A stretch of DNA of 64,000 nucleotides from Nigrospora sphaerica (GCA_018287875.1 JAGVVL010000022.1:1612001-1676000); one strand, 5' to 3'. Counted from the first letter of the stretch, positions 51,071-61,702 are shown. A program made the numbers and translations. The notes: generated from the letters alone by a model not told the origin.

Positions 51071-51343
51071 CCTGCAAAAAAAAAAAAAGCGACTCAGTCA
51101 CCTTGATAGCCTCTCGCATTCCCTTTTATATGTCCGTAGCTATCCCACATAGGACATCAGTACGTTAACAGCAACGCGCTTAAGCAACTGGGTGTCTTTC
51201 TCCCTAGATACTTGTTAATGAGATAAGTTGGTAATTCTAGGTTGATATAGAAAAATCTTAAAGATTGGGTGACTGGGTGTTAGTTGACTGCACACTGAGC
51301 ATATGGTGTTTTAAGTGGAGTAAGTCACTTTTTTTTTTGCAGG
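51071..51343. mobile_element. MITE-like AT-rich element with terminal inverted repeats
   Basis: The left end 51071-51096 reads CCTGC, A13, GCGACTCA. The right end 51321-51343 is its reverse complement with a T10 run (TAAGTCAC, T10, GCAGG). The arms agree at CCTGC, the homopolymer and G(C/T)GACT(C/T)A. The interior of about 225 bp is clearly more AT-rich than the surroundings and has no open frame of note. I see no clean target-site duplication, although GAGGGGGC occurs near both ends. Non-autonomous element or structured non-coding locus; the call is tentative. Confidence 0.4.
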
Positions 51344-52566
51344 TCGCCTGAGGGGGCGATCCTCCCTCCTCGGCTGTTGATATCCTACCACTCTTATTAG
51401 TGGGGACTTGACAACATCACTCCCGGGGAGGGGGGGGAGAACTTATACCAAGCGAAAACATGAAGCGCCTCGGGCGGGGTGTATGTGCGTGCGTGTGTGT
51501 GTGTCATTCTTAGGAAGAGGGTGGGGTTCCCCGTTCGAACGCCGGGAGATGGGAGACGACACACTTCCACACAACTGAGCCCGAGAGCCCCTGCGTTTGG
51601 GGTTGGATGGGCTTGCGCAGAGTATGGCGCATTATCTAAATCGTATTACTCGCAGAGGCTCGAGGCGGCGCGAGATGGGAAAAGGGGGGAGGGCTGGGCA
51701 ATAGCACCGGGATGGATACCAATACGAAGGAACGGCCTTTTTACCTTGTTGCTACCGGGGGCAGTGAAGCAATGAGGGTGGGGTGGGAAATTTACATGAA
51801 GGGGAGGAGAGGGAGGAGGCGGGAGTTTTAGACTTGATTTGCATATCGTCAGCGCCAACACCACGACAAAAATCGCTTGATAATTTTGGAAATCCCATTC
51901 AGCTGTTCAGATTTCGGTAGCTCTTGTATACGTTGCTTTCCTTAATCAGGGGCGGGTGATGGGGGAAGCGGAGAGGGAAAAGGGGTGAGGAGAGATGATG
52001 TAGCAGTTTTATTTCCTGTGTTTTCCGAGGCGGGCTGCCATGTTATATGGCAGCCCTGGCCTGGGGCCGGATGGCGTGATCATGGATTTTCAGGACATTG
52101 TTCTCGACGCGTATATTTCCGTTTCTCGTTACATGGTAATAATGGTGATAAAAGATGGTGATGGGGCGCCCTTCGGGACCCGGCGGTTGGGGGGCCTCTC
52201 CGCCCCTTCCCCTGCACGAGATTTCCTCTTACTCTCTGTCGTTGTGGGCGTGGGCAGCGCTGTGCGAGATTGAGGAGAAGGAGGATCTCAGGCGTCGCAC
52301 GGGCGCGTCACCTTTCACGCTCCCGAGTTCCGTCATGCAGAGAGACCAGACACCCCGATAGTGATACTCTCGGATAGGAGACGCGCCTACGATTTTGCAT
52401 GGAGGGGGGTCTCGTTGACGCGCTGCCGCAGACTCCCCTCGCCTATCTCTCTTGCGCGCACGCACGCTCCCCCTTCTCTCCCCCTGTTCCGTGCTACTGT
52501 GCCGTTGGTGCAACGACTCCCCAGGCCGAGCGCCTCCGCCTCTTAAATTTCGTTCTACACCTCCTG

Positions 52567-55488
52567 TCATGACGGGCCCATGGGCGGATACGGGTAGGGG
52601 TTGTTGACCACGGACCATGAGGCCCAGCCGGACGGCGTGAAGCCGGCCATATCAGTCAGGAGGTCTTCGTTTTGGTCCCACTGCTCGGGTGGGAGCACCA
52701 TGTCCCATTGGATTTCGGGGGCCTGCGTGACCGAAGGCATATCGGCCGCGCCCGCCGTCGTGTTGTAGACGCCCGAGTAGACATTCTCGGCGCCGTTGGT
52801 GTAGGGCAGGCCCGAGTCCGACTGGTGGAATGGCGGCGGCGCCGCCAGCGGCTGCGACGACCAGCCCGTCGAGGTGCCGGCACCAAAGTCCGGGGGGTGC
52901 GACGCCGGCGGCGCGTTGCCGCCGTTGCCCGTGTGGTGGTTCTGGACCATCCCAGCCGACGGTCCCGCCTGGGCCGGCGCCGGCTGCTGGCCCATCGGCT
53001 GCATGGCCGCGTGGTTCTCGTTGGCGCGGATCGTGTCAAGGCCGAAGCCCATGCGGCCGCCGAATAGCGTCGACGTGGGCTTGCCGTCGACCAAGCCCAT
53101 GGCTTTGGCAAACTCGGCGGCGATTTTGGCGAAGCGCGCGTTGGTACCACTCATCTCCACCGTCTTGAGGATGTCGTGCACCTTGCGCACCGCATCCGTC
53201 ATCTCGGCAATGCTGTGACGCTCGATCAGTCGGCTCTGCGCCAACAGTGTCTCAAGCTCGTGGTCCAGCTCCGACTGCGGCGGCTGCATGTGCGCCTGCT
53301 GCTGTGTCTCGTGAGGCTCGAACTTCCAGGCCTGGTGCGCGCCGCGTGGCGAGTCTCCTCGCGGCGGCACCGAGTTGGGAGACACGAGCCGCAGCGTGAT
53401 CTCCATGCTCGCCAGGTACGCCCAGTAGACGTCGAGCCACGAGACGCCGTTGAAGCATTGGCCGCGCCACAGCTCCACGAGGAGCGAGACGCAGCGAAGC
53501 GATGATGTGACGCACACCTTGCCGAGTTGCGTAATGATATAGGCGTCGGACCCGAGCTCTTGTCCCTGTTCAGTGGCCTCGACCTCCTTTAGGAGGAAAC
53601 GTCGCGTCAGCAGGCCCAGGGCGCATTGATACGTGACGTGCATCATCATCACGCCGCGCCAGGTCCCGTTGGTGCGGCGCTGGGCCGCCGTCGTCGGCAT
53701 CATGTCAGGCGGTAAATTGGCGCGCCAGCTGATGAGGCGGCGAAGGTACTGGATGGCTTGGCTGTACCGGCTGGCAGGGCAGTAGGCCGGGTCGTAGACG
53801 TCCCGGCGGATGCTGCCTACGAGGTGCCAGAGCCGCGATGACTGCTCAACCAGCCGCGAGGGCTGGCCGTAGGCGCACGCCAATACGTTCTCATCCGGGT
53901 AGTCAACATCGACTTCGCGGTCGTCGATGGCCGTCGGGCGGCCGAGGGCGCAACACAGGGTCTGTTCGTACGCGTACAAGGTCCACCAGACGCGCTTGCG
54001 GAGCTCACGTGTAATAGGGTGAAAGGCTGCCGAGACATCCTGGCGGTGCATGCCGAGAGCCACGGCCAGCCGACACGCAATGCCGTGGAATATCCACGCG
54101 CTCGTCCGGTCGTTGGTGTGATTGGAGTACAGGGATAACAGCATCAGGGCGCAGACATTCGGCAGACTCATATTGATGAGCAGCGGCGGCAGCTCGTTCG
54201 CCTCGGCGAAATAGCTCCGCTGGAATTCCAGCGACTGTTGGTTCTGCGGCATCGACCGGGACCCAAGCACGTAGATCATGTACAGGCAGCATAGCCAGCC
54301 CACCGACACGTGGGTTCCGTGTTTGTCACTCGGCGTCCCCGCCGTGCGCCAAATCTCCTCGTAGACGCTCTGGAAGGTCGGCCTGTGGAAGATGAGAAAG
54401 TCGGGATGGACCTGACAAAAGAAGGCCTCGATGTAGCTGTCCGACTCTTCCCGTGAAGGCAGCTTCACCTTGTGCGCAGGGATACAATGTCGCAGCTGGT
54501 CTGGCGAGCTGTTATGCCAGTCGCCCACGTCCATCATCTTGGCCGTGGGAGAATCGCCCCTGAAAGGGGCTTGTTGGGCGGCGGCACTTGGTATGACGAA
54601 TGTAGATCTCTCCGTATCCATATGCCCGTACATTGAGCCCATGATGGGCTCGCCGAGGAAGTCGGAGACTATGGTTTGCGACTGCCCGCTATCCTTGGCG
54701 CCATTCGCCTTGGCCCGGTTCGCCACCAGGCTCCGAAGTTTGGAGAAGAAGGCCAAGCTGCCTGATGGGCCGATGTAGTGCGGCCTGCCGCTTGTGTCCC
54801 GTACAAGGCTTGCACTATCGTCGCTGGGCTCCGACCTGCTAGTCCTATGTTCGGGGGATATTGGAGAGATGAGCGTAGAGGCGCTGATGGACCGGGGCCG
54901 CGCATTGTCGAAACTTTGCTTGCTGTCATGCGGTTCTGGGGTGACATCGGGCATTTCGATACCCATATCGCGTCCAAAGGCAACCAATTCTTCGGCCGTC
55001 GCTTCGGATCCCAGCTGGGGGTGAAGTCCGTGAACGAGGGCGTCAAGCGCGCGGTACCTCCGGTCCAGGCTCTCCACACTTCCATATATGCGGTGCTTCC
55101 GCGGCATCGTCGTCACGCACGGGATGCCGGCTTCCACGCAGAGCTTGCAGGGGGCCAGCCCTTCCTCCCCCCCGCCGGACTGACCACTGTCGTCGGTGGT
55201 TGTGGCATGATCAAGACGCTGGCACTTGCACCGGCGCGTCTTACAGTAGTCGCAACTGAGCTTCGTTCGCTTTCTCTGGGCCGCCGGAACACGCCGCTTC
55301 GCTTTCAACATCTCGCGGCGCTGTGCCGCTTGGTGGTGACTAGGCCCGGCCGTGGTAGGACTGGTTTCTTGGCCCTCGATCTTGGGTAGGGGCCTCCGGG
55401 TGTCGATCGGCGGCGGCGGGCCCGACAGCTGAGCAACTGGACCCATGGGGTTCCGGCCGAGCCCGAAATCGGCCTTGGGTTGAGACAT
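52567..55488 (-). CDS. Zn2Cys6 fungal-specific transcription factor
   Basis: A single exon of 973 residues. I chose the ATG at 55488 (frame continues upstream only through a TTG). A basic segment (KRRVPAAQRKRTK, 64-77) precedes the zinc cluster: C79-x2-C82-x6-C89, a 24-residue Gly/Asp/Thr loop, then C114-x2-C117-x6-C124. The extra Cys87 lies inside the first half (RRCKC). A short linker and a leucine-containing stretch (RRYRALDALVHGL, about 143-156) could mediate dimerisation. The middle homology domain (Fungal_trans) spans about 340-580 (VHPDFLIFHRPTF, CRLAVALGMHRQD, RKRVWWTLYAYE). The C-terminal 200 residues are rich in Pro, Gln, Gly and Met, as in activation domains. It acts in the nucleus. 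I do not recognise the specific regulator: it is not XlnR by its zinc cluster. It is divergently oriented from the Clr5-domain gene, 2.2 kb away. Confidence 0.93.
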   Translation of the reverse strand: MSQPKADFGLGRNPMGPVAQLSGPPPPIDTRRPLPKIEGQETSPTTAGPSHHQAAQRREMLKAKRRVPAAQRKRTKLSCDYCKTRRCKCQRLDHATTTDDSGQSGGGEEGLAPCKLCVEAGIPCVTTMPRKHRIYGSVESLDRRYRALDALVHGLHPQLGSEATAEELVAFGRDMGIEMPDVTPEPHDSKQSFDNARPRSISASTLISPISPEHRTSRSEPSDDSASLVRDTSGRPHYIGPSGSLAFFSKLRSLVANRAKANGAKDSGQSQTIVSDFLGEPIMGSMYGHMDTERSTFVIPSAAAQQAPFRGDSPTAKMMDVGDWHNSSPDQLRHCIPAHKVKLPSREESDSYIEAFFCQVHPDFLIFHRPTFQSVYEEIWRTAGTPSDKHGTHVSVGWLCCLYMIYVLGSRSMPQNQQSLEFQRSYFAEANELPPLLINMSLPNVCALMLLSLYSNHTNDRTSAWIFHGIACRLAVALGMHRQDVSAAFHPITRELRKRVWWTLYAYEQTLCCALGRPTAIDDREVDVDYPDENVLACAYGQPSRLVEQSSRLWHLVGSIRRDVYDPAYCPASRYSQAIQYLRRLISWRANLPPDMMPTTAAQRRTNGTWRGVMMMHVTYQCALGLLTRRFLLKEVEATEQGQELGSDAYIITQLGKVCVTSSLRCVSLLVELWRGQCFNGVSWLDVYWAYLASMEITLRLVSPNSVPPRGDSPRGAHQAWKFEPHETQQQAHMQPPQSELDHELETLLAQSRLIERHSIAEMTDAVRKVHDILKTVEMSGTNARFAKIAAEFAKAMGLVDGKPTSTLFGGRMGFGLDTIRANENHAAMQPMGQQPAPAQAGPSAGMVQNHHTGNGGNAPPASHPPDFGAGTSTGWSSQPLAAPPPFHQSDSGLPYTNGAENVYSGVYNTTAGAADMPSVTQAPEIQWDMVLPPEQWDQNEDLLTDMAGFTPSGWASWSVVNNPYPYPPMGPS

Positions 55489-57717
55489 TAATCGTCCGGG
55501 CGTAGCGGGCAACCAAGGGTTGACAGTAAGGACCCTGTGGCAGGGAGGGAGGTTTTTTTTTTTTTCCTTGGTCAGGTCCGTTTCCCCTCAAGCAGAGCTT
55601 ACGCAAACCAATCGCGGCCAGTCTCGGTCACAGTAGGGGCAGATCTCTTCTACATCGGTCGACGGGAAGCTCGACCAAGGGCTGACTCTCGAATGCGGCG
55701 CAGGGTGATCAGATCGGATCACAAAGACGCGTCGTATGGACAGGCGTAGGCGAGCATAGGCAGGCGTGAACAGGTTGGATCCAGTGATGAATGGAGTTTC
55801 GTATGCAGGGGCAGGTAGTAAGACCGGAAGCAGGTGTCCTTGAGCGATGGAGGAATTGGGGAATTGCATAGACACCCATGGGGAAGAGCGGGAGTCTCCT
55901 CATAATCATTAGGGTATGGAAATCCTCGTCATACTGACAGCGCCGGGGCGAAGTCGCCGGCCGACACAAAGCCCCAGATCCTGTCCCTAGAGGAAACGCA
56001 TGCCCGGTGCTGCAAGGGCCGGTCACAGAACTGAGAGCCTAGATGTGTGGACTTTTGGCGTACCCCGGAGGGCTCCACCGAAAATGACGATGGAAAAGAG
56101 GTGTTGGAGGCCAGTCTTGATGTCATGGTCACATCAGGCACGCAGCCAATCAGCTTGGAGACAGTGCCCCCTTTGGGGACAGAAGTCGTCAGTATGCGAC
56201 GGGATACAGCACGCCTAGCTGGTTATTTGGGGCCCGAGGCGGTAGATCGTGACGATCAACGCCCTCAATGGTGATGGTGATTCTTATGCCATGTTTGCGG
56301 GCCTGTATCGTCCTGTGCAAAGTCGTGCGTTGTCACAGCAAACTTGAGCACCAACAGCCGTGGGCGATCCCGAGAAAGAGCAGGCCGGCAACCCCACCCG
56401 AAGGCTGGCTGGACATAGGCCGGAAGCAAGCAGCCGGGCAGTCGATATCCGCCACCCGTGGGCTGGCAAAGGACCCCGGCCAGGCGGCTGGTTAGTAGAG
56501 GTAGTTGGCAAATAAGGAGTAGCCTGTCATTTTCAGCGATGGCCTCAGGCGCCCACCTCTTGCTTCTTCGCGTCTTGCCCGGGGCAGCGCCGGAGCAGAG
56601 CTGGAGCCTGGTGTGCCCCATGCTTCCGTATCGTAGCATTTTACCATGCGGCGCCTCGCCTTTTGGTGTTGCCCACGCTTGCAGGGATGGGCGGGGCCGT
56701 TGGTGACCACTATTGGATTTGTTGAGCCCATGCAGATCGGCACCTAACGGCAGCCTAACCGAGCCCGCTGGACTAGCAGGGCGTGGGCCTGGCGCCGGGA
56801 CCGGGAGGCCAGAGACTCGGACTTTGGGGGCTATTTGGGGCACGCGACAGCGGTGACCAGGGCGGCTGTATAGCGGGGTCTCACCCGTACCGAACGCCGG
56901 CGGACGGAGAGCTCTCGCAACGGATCTGGATATAGACCTGGGACTGCTCTCCGTCTCGTCTTGGGGCGGTTGGCGCTTCACGGCCCACGGCAGCAAGCAT
57001 GAGGCCCTGGTATCGGCGAAGCAAGATGCTGCGGGGAATACCGACGCTGAGGCTGGCGCGGGAAACAGGTCCCCATGCTGAGAATGCACTGCCGAAGTAA
57101 ACCGAGATCGGAGACTCCGTTCCGACATCCGGGCTTTTGGGAAACACGCGGGAGGCACGCAAGCCGAGTGCATCGGATTCCTGGGTAGAGGGTGGCGGAA
57201 AACGAGAGCCTAGGCCCATGAAGGGCAGGTCCCGAGAGAGAGCCGGGGAGAAACGCGGAGATGCCTCGTGCGCGCCGTCCCAACGAACCCAGCATGGCAA
57301 CGGCAGAAGAGATAGGGGACAGAGGGAGAGACATCCAACCTTCTCGCCGCCGATGGGGCAGGGGGGGGGAAAGCAAGATGTTGGATGAAAATCATCAGAT
57401 CGATCTACACGACTGACTGCCTGCGCTTCTTGTGGATGCCTGATGGACAGTGCGGCAACGTGCGAAAGGGATAGTACACACACAGTACGCACAGAGGTTC
57501 GAGTCCGCTCATTCGCCTGGGAGGTCGATGAAGAAAAGCGACCACCCTGGCGTATGGATGGGAATGCAGAGCCGATGCCCGTGTCCCCTGATGACCGGCT
57601 GCAGTTAACTTTCCTCTAGTTTGTATGGAGCACCACACCCGTGCCCCCAATTGCTCACCTCTCCTCAACGCCTCGCAGACATGAGGGCATCGCTGCCCGT
57701 CGCCGTCGAGGGCCACC
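55489..57717. other. Divergent promoter region between two regulators
   Basis: About 2.2 kb shared by the Zn2Cys6 gene (minus) and the Clr5-domain gene (plus). A T-run lies at about 55553-55565. A 302-codon minus frame (56265-57173) lacks codon bias and domains. The motif GGTTCGAGTCC near 57487 resembles a tRNA B box but has no cloverleaf upstream. Confidence 0.6.
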
Positions 57718-60048
57718 ATGGTCTACAATTGGAGCGAACATGAGGCCACCTGCTACCGGCTGTACATCGACGAGAAGAAGTCGTTGGAGGAGATCATGCT
57801 GTACATGCGGGAGAAGCACGCCTTTACTCCGAGGTAAGAGCGATATGATGCATTCATGACATCCGCACCCGCCCGCTGGCTTTTGCCCGCTCGCATTACC
57901 CGCTCGCATTGCCTGCCCGCACCGCCTGCATTTGCCCCGTTGCCGGCTTTGCCCCGTTGCCGGCTTGCAAGCGGCTGTAGGGACACGGTGCATCGTTTTG
58001 CCATCCGGGGAGGGAGCGCTTGTCGCGTCGCCGTCGGCATTGCGCTACGCTGCTGTTGCTGACCTGACTGCCGTCGCCCCAGCAAACGAGCCTACCAGAC
58101 GCGCTTCCGTCTCTGGGACTTCCCGTCCAAGCAGAACCCCGCCCACAAGAACGACCGCCTTGTGGCACGCATCCGGGAGCTATGGGAGCGCAACTTGTCG
58201 CAGCGCGAGATTTTGCGCATCCTCAACGAGGAGGACGGCTTTGATATCAGCCATCGCGAGCTGATGCGCGTGCGCGCCAAGAACCGCTGGTTGCTACGCA
58301 TGCCGAACCCGCCCTCGGTCGCCGGCGACCCCCCCGATCTTGGTCAGGGGCCGACCGGCCTGGGCGTCTCTGCCCTTGAATCCACTGACCAGCCTGTTCT
58401 GTCGCCATCACCGGCCGATGATGGCAGGGCGTCCGAAACCGCCCTAAGTCCCCAGGTCGTGGCCAAGCGGCGTGATCACCTGCACCGATTGGAGGCCCAG
58501 TCGGCTGAGCGCTGGGAGACGCGCAAGCGGAGGAGGAGGACCCGGGCCTGGGCAGGCATCCCAGCCGACCCGCCGGGACCTCCACGCTTCCCCTCGGAGA
58601 CCACCATCGAGGAGGGCCGCGTGATCCTTAGTCTCGATAATGCACTGTACCGTGAGATGAGATCCCGGTTCGCCGACATCTGTGACGAGGCCGGCGTGGC
58701 CAAGAAGACCATTGCCGGGCCCAAGAGATGGGATGCAGTCAAGCAGGCGCTGATCCAGGCCATGCCTCACCTTCAATCGGTCCTTTGGACCTCCAAGGAC
58801 AACGCTGACAGCAAAAAGCTGGCGCTAGATGTCATCTGCACCGACGTCACCAAGCGTATGCGTACGGCAGAGCGCAAGATGACCATCGCCGAGGCCAAGA
58901 GCGCGCTGCAGATCAACCCGGAGGAGTCCAGGGGCATTCGCCACGAGTTTCTGGCCATACTTCAACGCGACCACTTTACCAACAAGGTCGAGGCCGGACA
59001 GGAGCATTGGGATGAGCTGAAGGGAACGTGGGTCTCGGCGTCCCCCATACTGCAGAGACTGTTGGCCGCAGGGCCCGACGACCCGGCCCACGGCGAGAAA
59101 CTCCGCGCTGTCGAAGTCATGGCGAAAGACGTGATGAAACGCCTACGAGACGAGCAAACAAGGCGGGATGCGAGCCGGCAAAAGTCTACACCCACTGCGC
59201 CGTCAGGTTCAGGGGCCGATCTGGGGCAGGAAACCGATAGAACAGCCTCCCAGCCTCCCAAATTGGCGAGCCCTGGCAGTGGTCAAGTCTGCCACGGCGA
59301 TTACCACCAACCGGAGCAGATGCAATTGGACGGCATGGTGGCGGCCCTGGTCCCTGACACCTCGGGTGGCCCGCCCAGCATCCACATGAACCATTGCTCG
59401 TCACCTCTCCAAATCCAGGCGCACCCGCAAGTACAAAGTCCCGGCACCGTGCGAACCCCCGGGGCGTACCCGGCCGGCTTCTCGGGGAGCTCCTCGTTCT
59501 CGGAGGCTTCGGGTCAGGGATCGCTCATTCCTAGCAACGGTGTGAACACCGGCCTGACAATGGACGGCGCAATGGACGGGCAGCTCAATGCATCCCTCTC
59601 GGTACTCATGGACGACCCGGGCGTCCTGGGCGCGCACACGCACGGCTCGCACGCCGAGGCCTTCATGAGCCACGGCCTCTCGCCGGGGGGGCCGTCGCAT
59701 CATACCTACGTGCAGCCGCACTTCCCCCCGCCGCCCAATCCGCCGCGGGTGGCGCCCATCGCCGTCTTCTTCCGGCTGGACCACAGCTCGTCCTTCACGC
59801 TGGAGCGGCCCGTCTGGATCGGCACGCTCGAGTCGCGCACCTTTGACGAACTGCGCCACGTGGCCGCCCTGAACTCGTCGGTCCCCAATGCCGTGTGCGG
59901 CCGCGTCAAGGGCATCCTGGCCGCCGAGGTGGACATCGAGATCAACCGCGACGACGAGCTGACGGCCTACCTTACGGTCGTCGAGAGCCGCGGCGGTGCC
60001 GGGGCTGCGTCCTTTTGGGTCCAGCTCATGCCTGCCTGGAAGCCATAG
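57718..60048 (+). CDS. Clr5-domain protein with duplicated internal module
   Basis: Two exons, 57718-57833 and 58083-60048, encode 693 residues; the 249-bp intron splits a Ser codon. The start has a textbook context (CCACCATGG). Residues 1-56 form a Clr5 domain: WSEHEATCYRLYIDEKKSLE, then the conserved KRAYQTRFRLWDF that is only completed across the intron. A second helical motif follows at about 66-110 (LWERNLSQREILRILNEEDG, then LMRVRAKNRWLLRMP) and resembles a helix-turn-helix. Two copies of a WD-K-LQ-L module lie at about 230-305 and 322-402. A Pro/Gly/Ser/His-rich linker leads to a C-terminal folded region from about 597 (FFRLDHSSSFTLERPVWIG). Clr5 domains occur at the N-terminus of many fungal proteins, often thought to be regulatory. 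A nuclear regulatory role is an inference. Confidence 0.88.
57858..57966. repeat. Short tandem repeats inside the Clr5-gene intron
   Basis: Two copies of a 13-bp unit containing CCCGCTCGCATT and two copies of a 17-bp unit GCCCCGTTGCCGGCTTT make this intron (249 bp) much longer than the others in the window. Confidence 0.8.
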
Positions 60049-60847
60049 GCAAGGGGCGGGTGCAGTAAACCCCCTGCTGCCGCGTGTACTTGACATGATT
60101 GCTTTGTGCTTCTAAACAGCGCTCGGGAGGATTTGCCACTCATCTCATGGCGTACAGAGGCATCAGGCTCGCGTTGGGGATGCATCGGCCCAGGCTATGG
60201 GACGGACGGCTGTCCGTGTAGAAAGCGTGGACGGGCCTTTTGTATATAATGGTTTAGACATGCATTCAGGAGGAACCTTGTTGAATCTCCTCCGGTATAC
60301 AATAGGTACAGCTCTGTTTCTGGGCAACCAACCATTGAGTTTCCCTTGCCAACACGCAACAGCCAGGACTTTGTGCCCAACGGAAAGGAAAGTAGGACCT
60401 TATGTCATGTGCCAACATGTCTAACTTCATGTGCATAGGACGCCCAGGCTGATTGAACGGGCGCAACCCCACATTGTCCCACATCTGCCGCGTATGGATG
60501 GATAGATCGCCCGCCCTGTCGTGTGCTGCCCCACCAAAATTTCGAGCTCCCGACCTCCATCCATCTTCCCATTGCGCAGCTCGACTCGCATCGCCCCTCC
60601 GACATTGACAACACTGCGCCGTCGTCATCGTCGTCGTCGTCGCTGTCGTCTTGTTCTCACCCACGAATTCTGACCCGTCCCGCGAACGGCACGCGGCGAA
60701 GCCAAGCGACAAGAACGAGAAGGAACACCACGGCCACACGCGCATTACTCGGACAACCCGTTCCTCTCCGTATCTAACCCTCCCTTTGCCCTTGCCGCAC
60801 CCATCCACCCGACCAACCCCCGCGGCGAAAAGAGGAAACGAGCAACC
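60049..60847. other. Intergenic, RRP41 promoter
   Basis: About 800 bases. A GTC/ATC triplet tract lies near 60619-60652, and A/C-rich leader sequence (ACGAGCAACC) directly precedes the start codon. Nothing else is seen. Confidence 0.6.
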
Positions 60848-61702
60848 ATGCCCCTCGACACGTCGACGTACAACCTCGCGCTGCTGCGCGTCGACGGGCG
60901 GCGCTGGAACGAGCTGCGGCGGCTGCAGGCGCAGATCCGCACGCAGGCGGCGGCGGACGGGTCGGCGTACCTCGAGATGGGCAACACCAAGATCCTGTGC
61001 ATCGTGACGGGGCCGACGGAGGGCGGCGGCCGCGGCGGCGGTGGCGGCGGCGGCGGGGCGGCGGGAGGGCCGGCGACGTCGACGGCCAACGCGGCGACGG
61101 CGACGACGCCCAACGGGGCCGAGGTGGCCGTCAGCATCGCCGTGGCGGGCTTCAGCTCGGTGGACCGCAAGCGGCTGGGGCGCGGCGACAAGCGCGTGGC
61201 GGAGCTGGCGGCGACGCTGGCCAAGGCGCTGGCGGCGGCGCTCTGCGCCGGCCTGTTCCCGCGCAGCAGCATCCACGTGGCGCTGCACGTGCTGGCCCAG
61301 GACGGCTCGCTGCTCGCCGCCCTCGTCAACGCCGCCTCGCTCGCCCTCGTCGACGCCGGCGTGCCCATGACCGACTACCTCGCCGCCTGCACCGCCGGCT
61401 CCACCTCGGCCTACGCCGCCGGCGACGACGCCGCCGACCCCCTGCTCGACCTCAACCTCCAGGAGGAGCAGGAGCTGCCCTTCCTCACCCTCGCCACCCT
61501 CGGCCGCGACCAGGTCGCCGCCCTCGTCTGCGAGAGCCGCGTCCAGGTCGGCCGTCTTGAGGGCATGATGGCCACCGCCGCCGACGGCTGCCTCGGCGTC
61601 CGTGCCTTCCTCGACAGCGTCGTCCGCGCCAAGGGTGCCGAGATGATCCGCGAGGGCGCCATCGGCCAGGGCGAGTCCATGGGCCTCGAGCTGGACGAGT
61701 AA
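60848..61702 (+). CDS. RRP41: Exosome complex core subunit Rrp41/Ski6
   Basis: A single exon, 284 residues. RNase PH-like subunit of the ring of the eukaryotic RNA exosome, which processes and degrades RNA 3' to 5' in nucleus and cytoplasm; in eukaryotes the subunit is structural rather than catalytic. Landmarks: LRVDGRRWNELRRL at the N-terminus, GNTKILCIVTGP, a conserved core reading HVLAQDGSLLAALVNAASLA then LVDAGVPMTDYLAACTAG, and the C-terminal RLEGMMATAADGCLG helix region. The one unusual feature is a Gly/Ala/Thr-rich insertion at about residues 57-91 between two core strands. Start codon context is AACCATGC. Confidence 0.94.
   Translation: MPLDTSTYNLALLRVDGRRWNELRRLQAQIRTQAAADGSAYLEMGNTKILCIVTGPTEGGGRGGGGGGGGAAGGPATSTANAATATTPNGAEVAVSIAVAGFSSVDRKRLGRGDKRVAELAATLAKALAAALCAGLFPRSSIHVALHVLAQDGSLLAALVNAASLALVDAGVPMTDYLAACTAGSTSAYAAGDDAADPLLDLNLQEEQELPFLTLATLGRDQVAALVCESRVQVGRLEGMMATAADGCLGVRAFLDSVVRAKGAEMIREGAIGQGESMGLELDE

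Larger units (their letters stand above)
39015..52566. other. Gene-poor block of about 13.5 kb upstream of the GT2 gene
   Basis: No convincing protein gene. It includes the GT2 leader and promoter (39.0-40.0 kb), TG microsatellites, CT-rich islands (40.6-41.1 and 47.0-47.16 kb), a GAT/GCC triplet tract near 45.3 kb, a C16 tract, repeated TACCTAC/GTAGGTA motifs, and a MITE-like element at 51.1 kb. Long open frames (45730-46662 minus, 310 codons; 49700-50788 plus, 362 codons from ATG) lack the host codon bias. Confidence 0.6.

Noticed and set aside
51521..51550. Possible T-arm CCCCGTTCGAACGCCGG
   Set aside because: The stem does not pair correctly around the loop and no cloverleaf is found.
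57481..57505. tRNA B-box-like GGTTCGAGTCC
   Set aside because: No A box, anticodon stem or acceptor pairing can be placed upstream.
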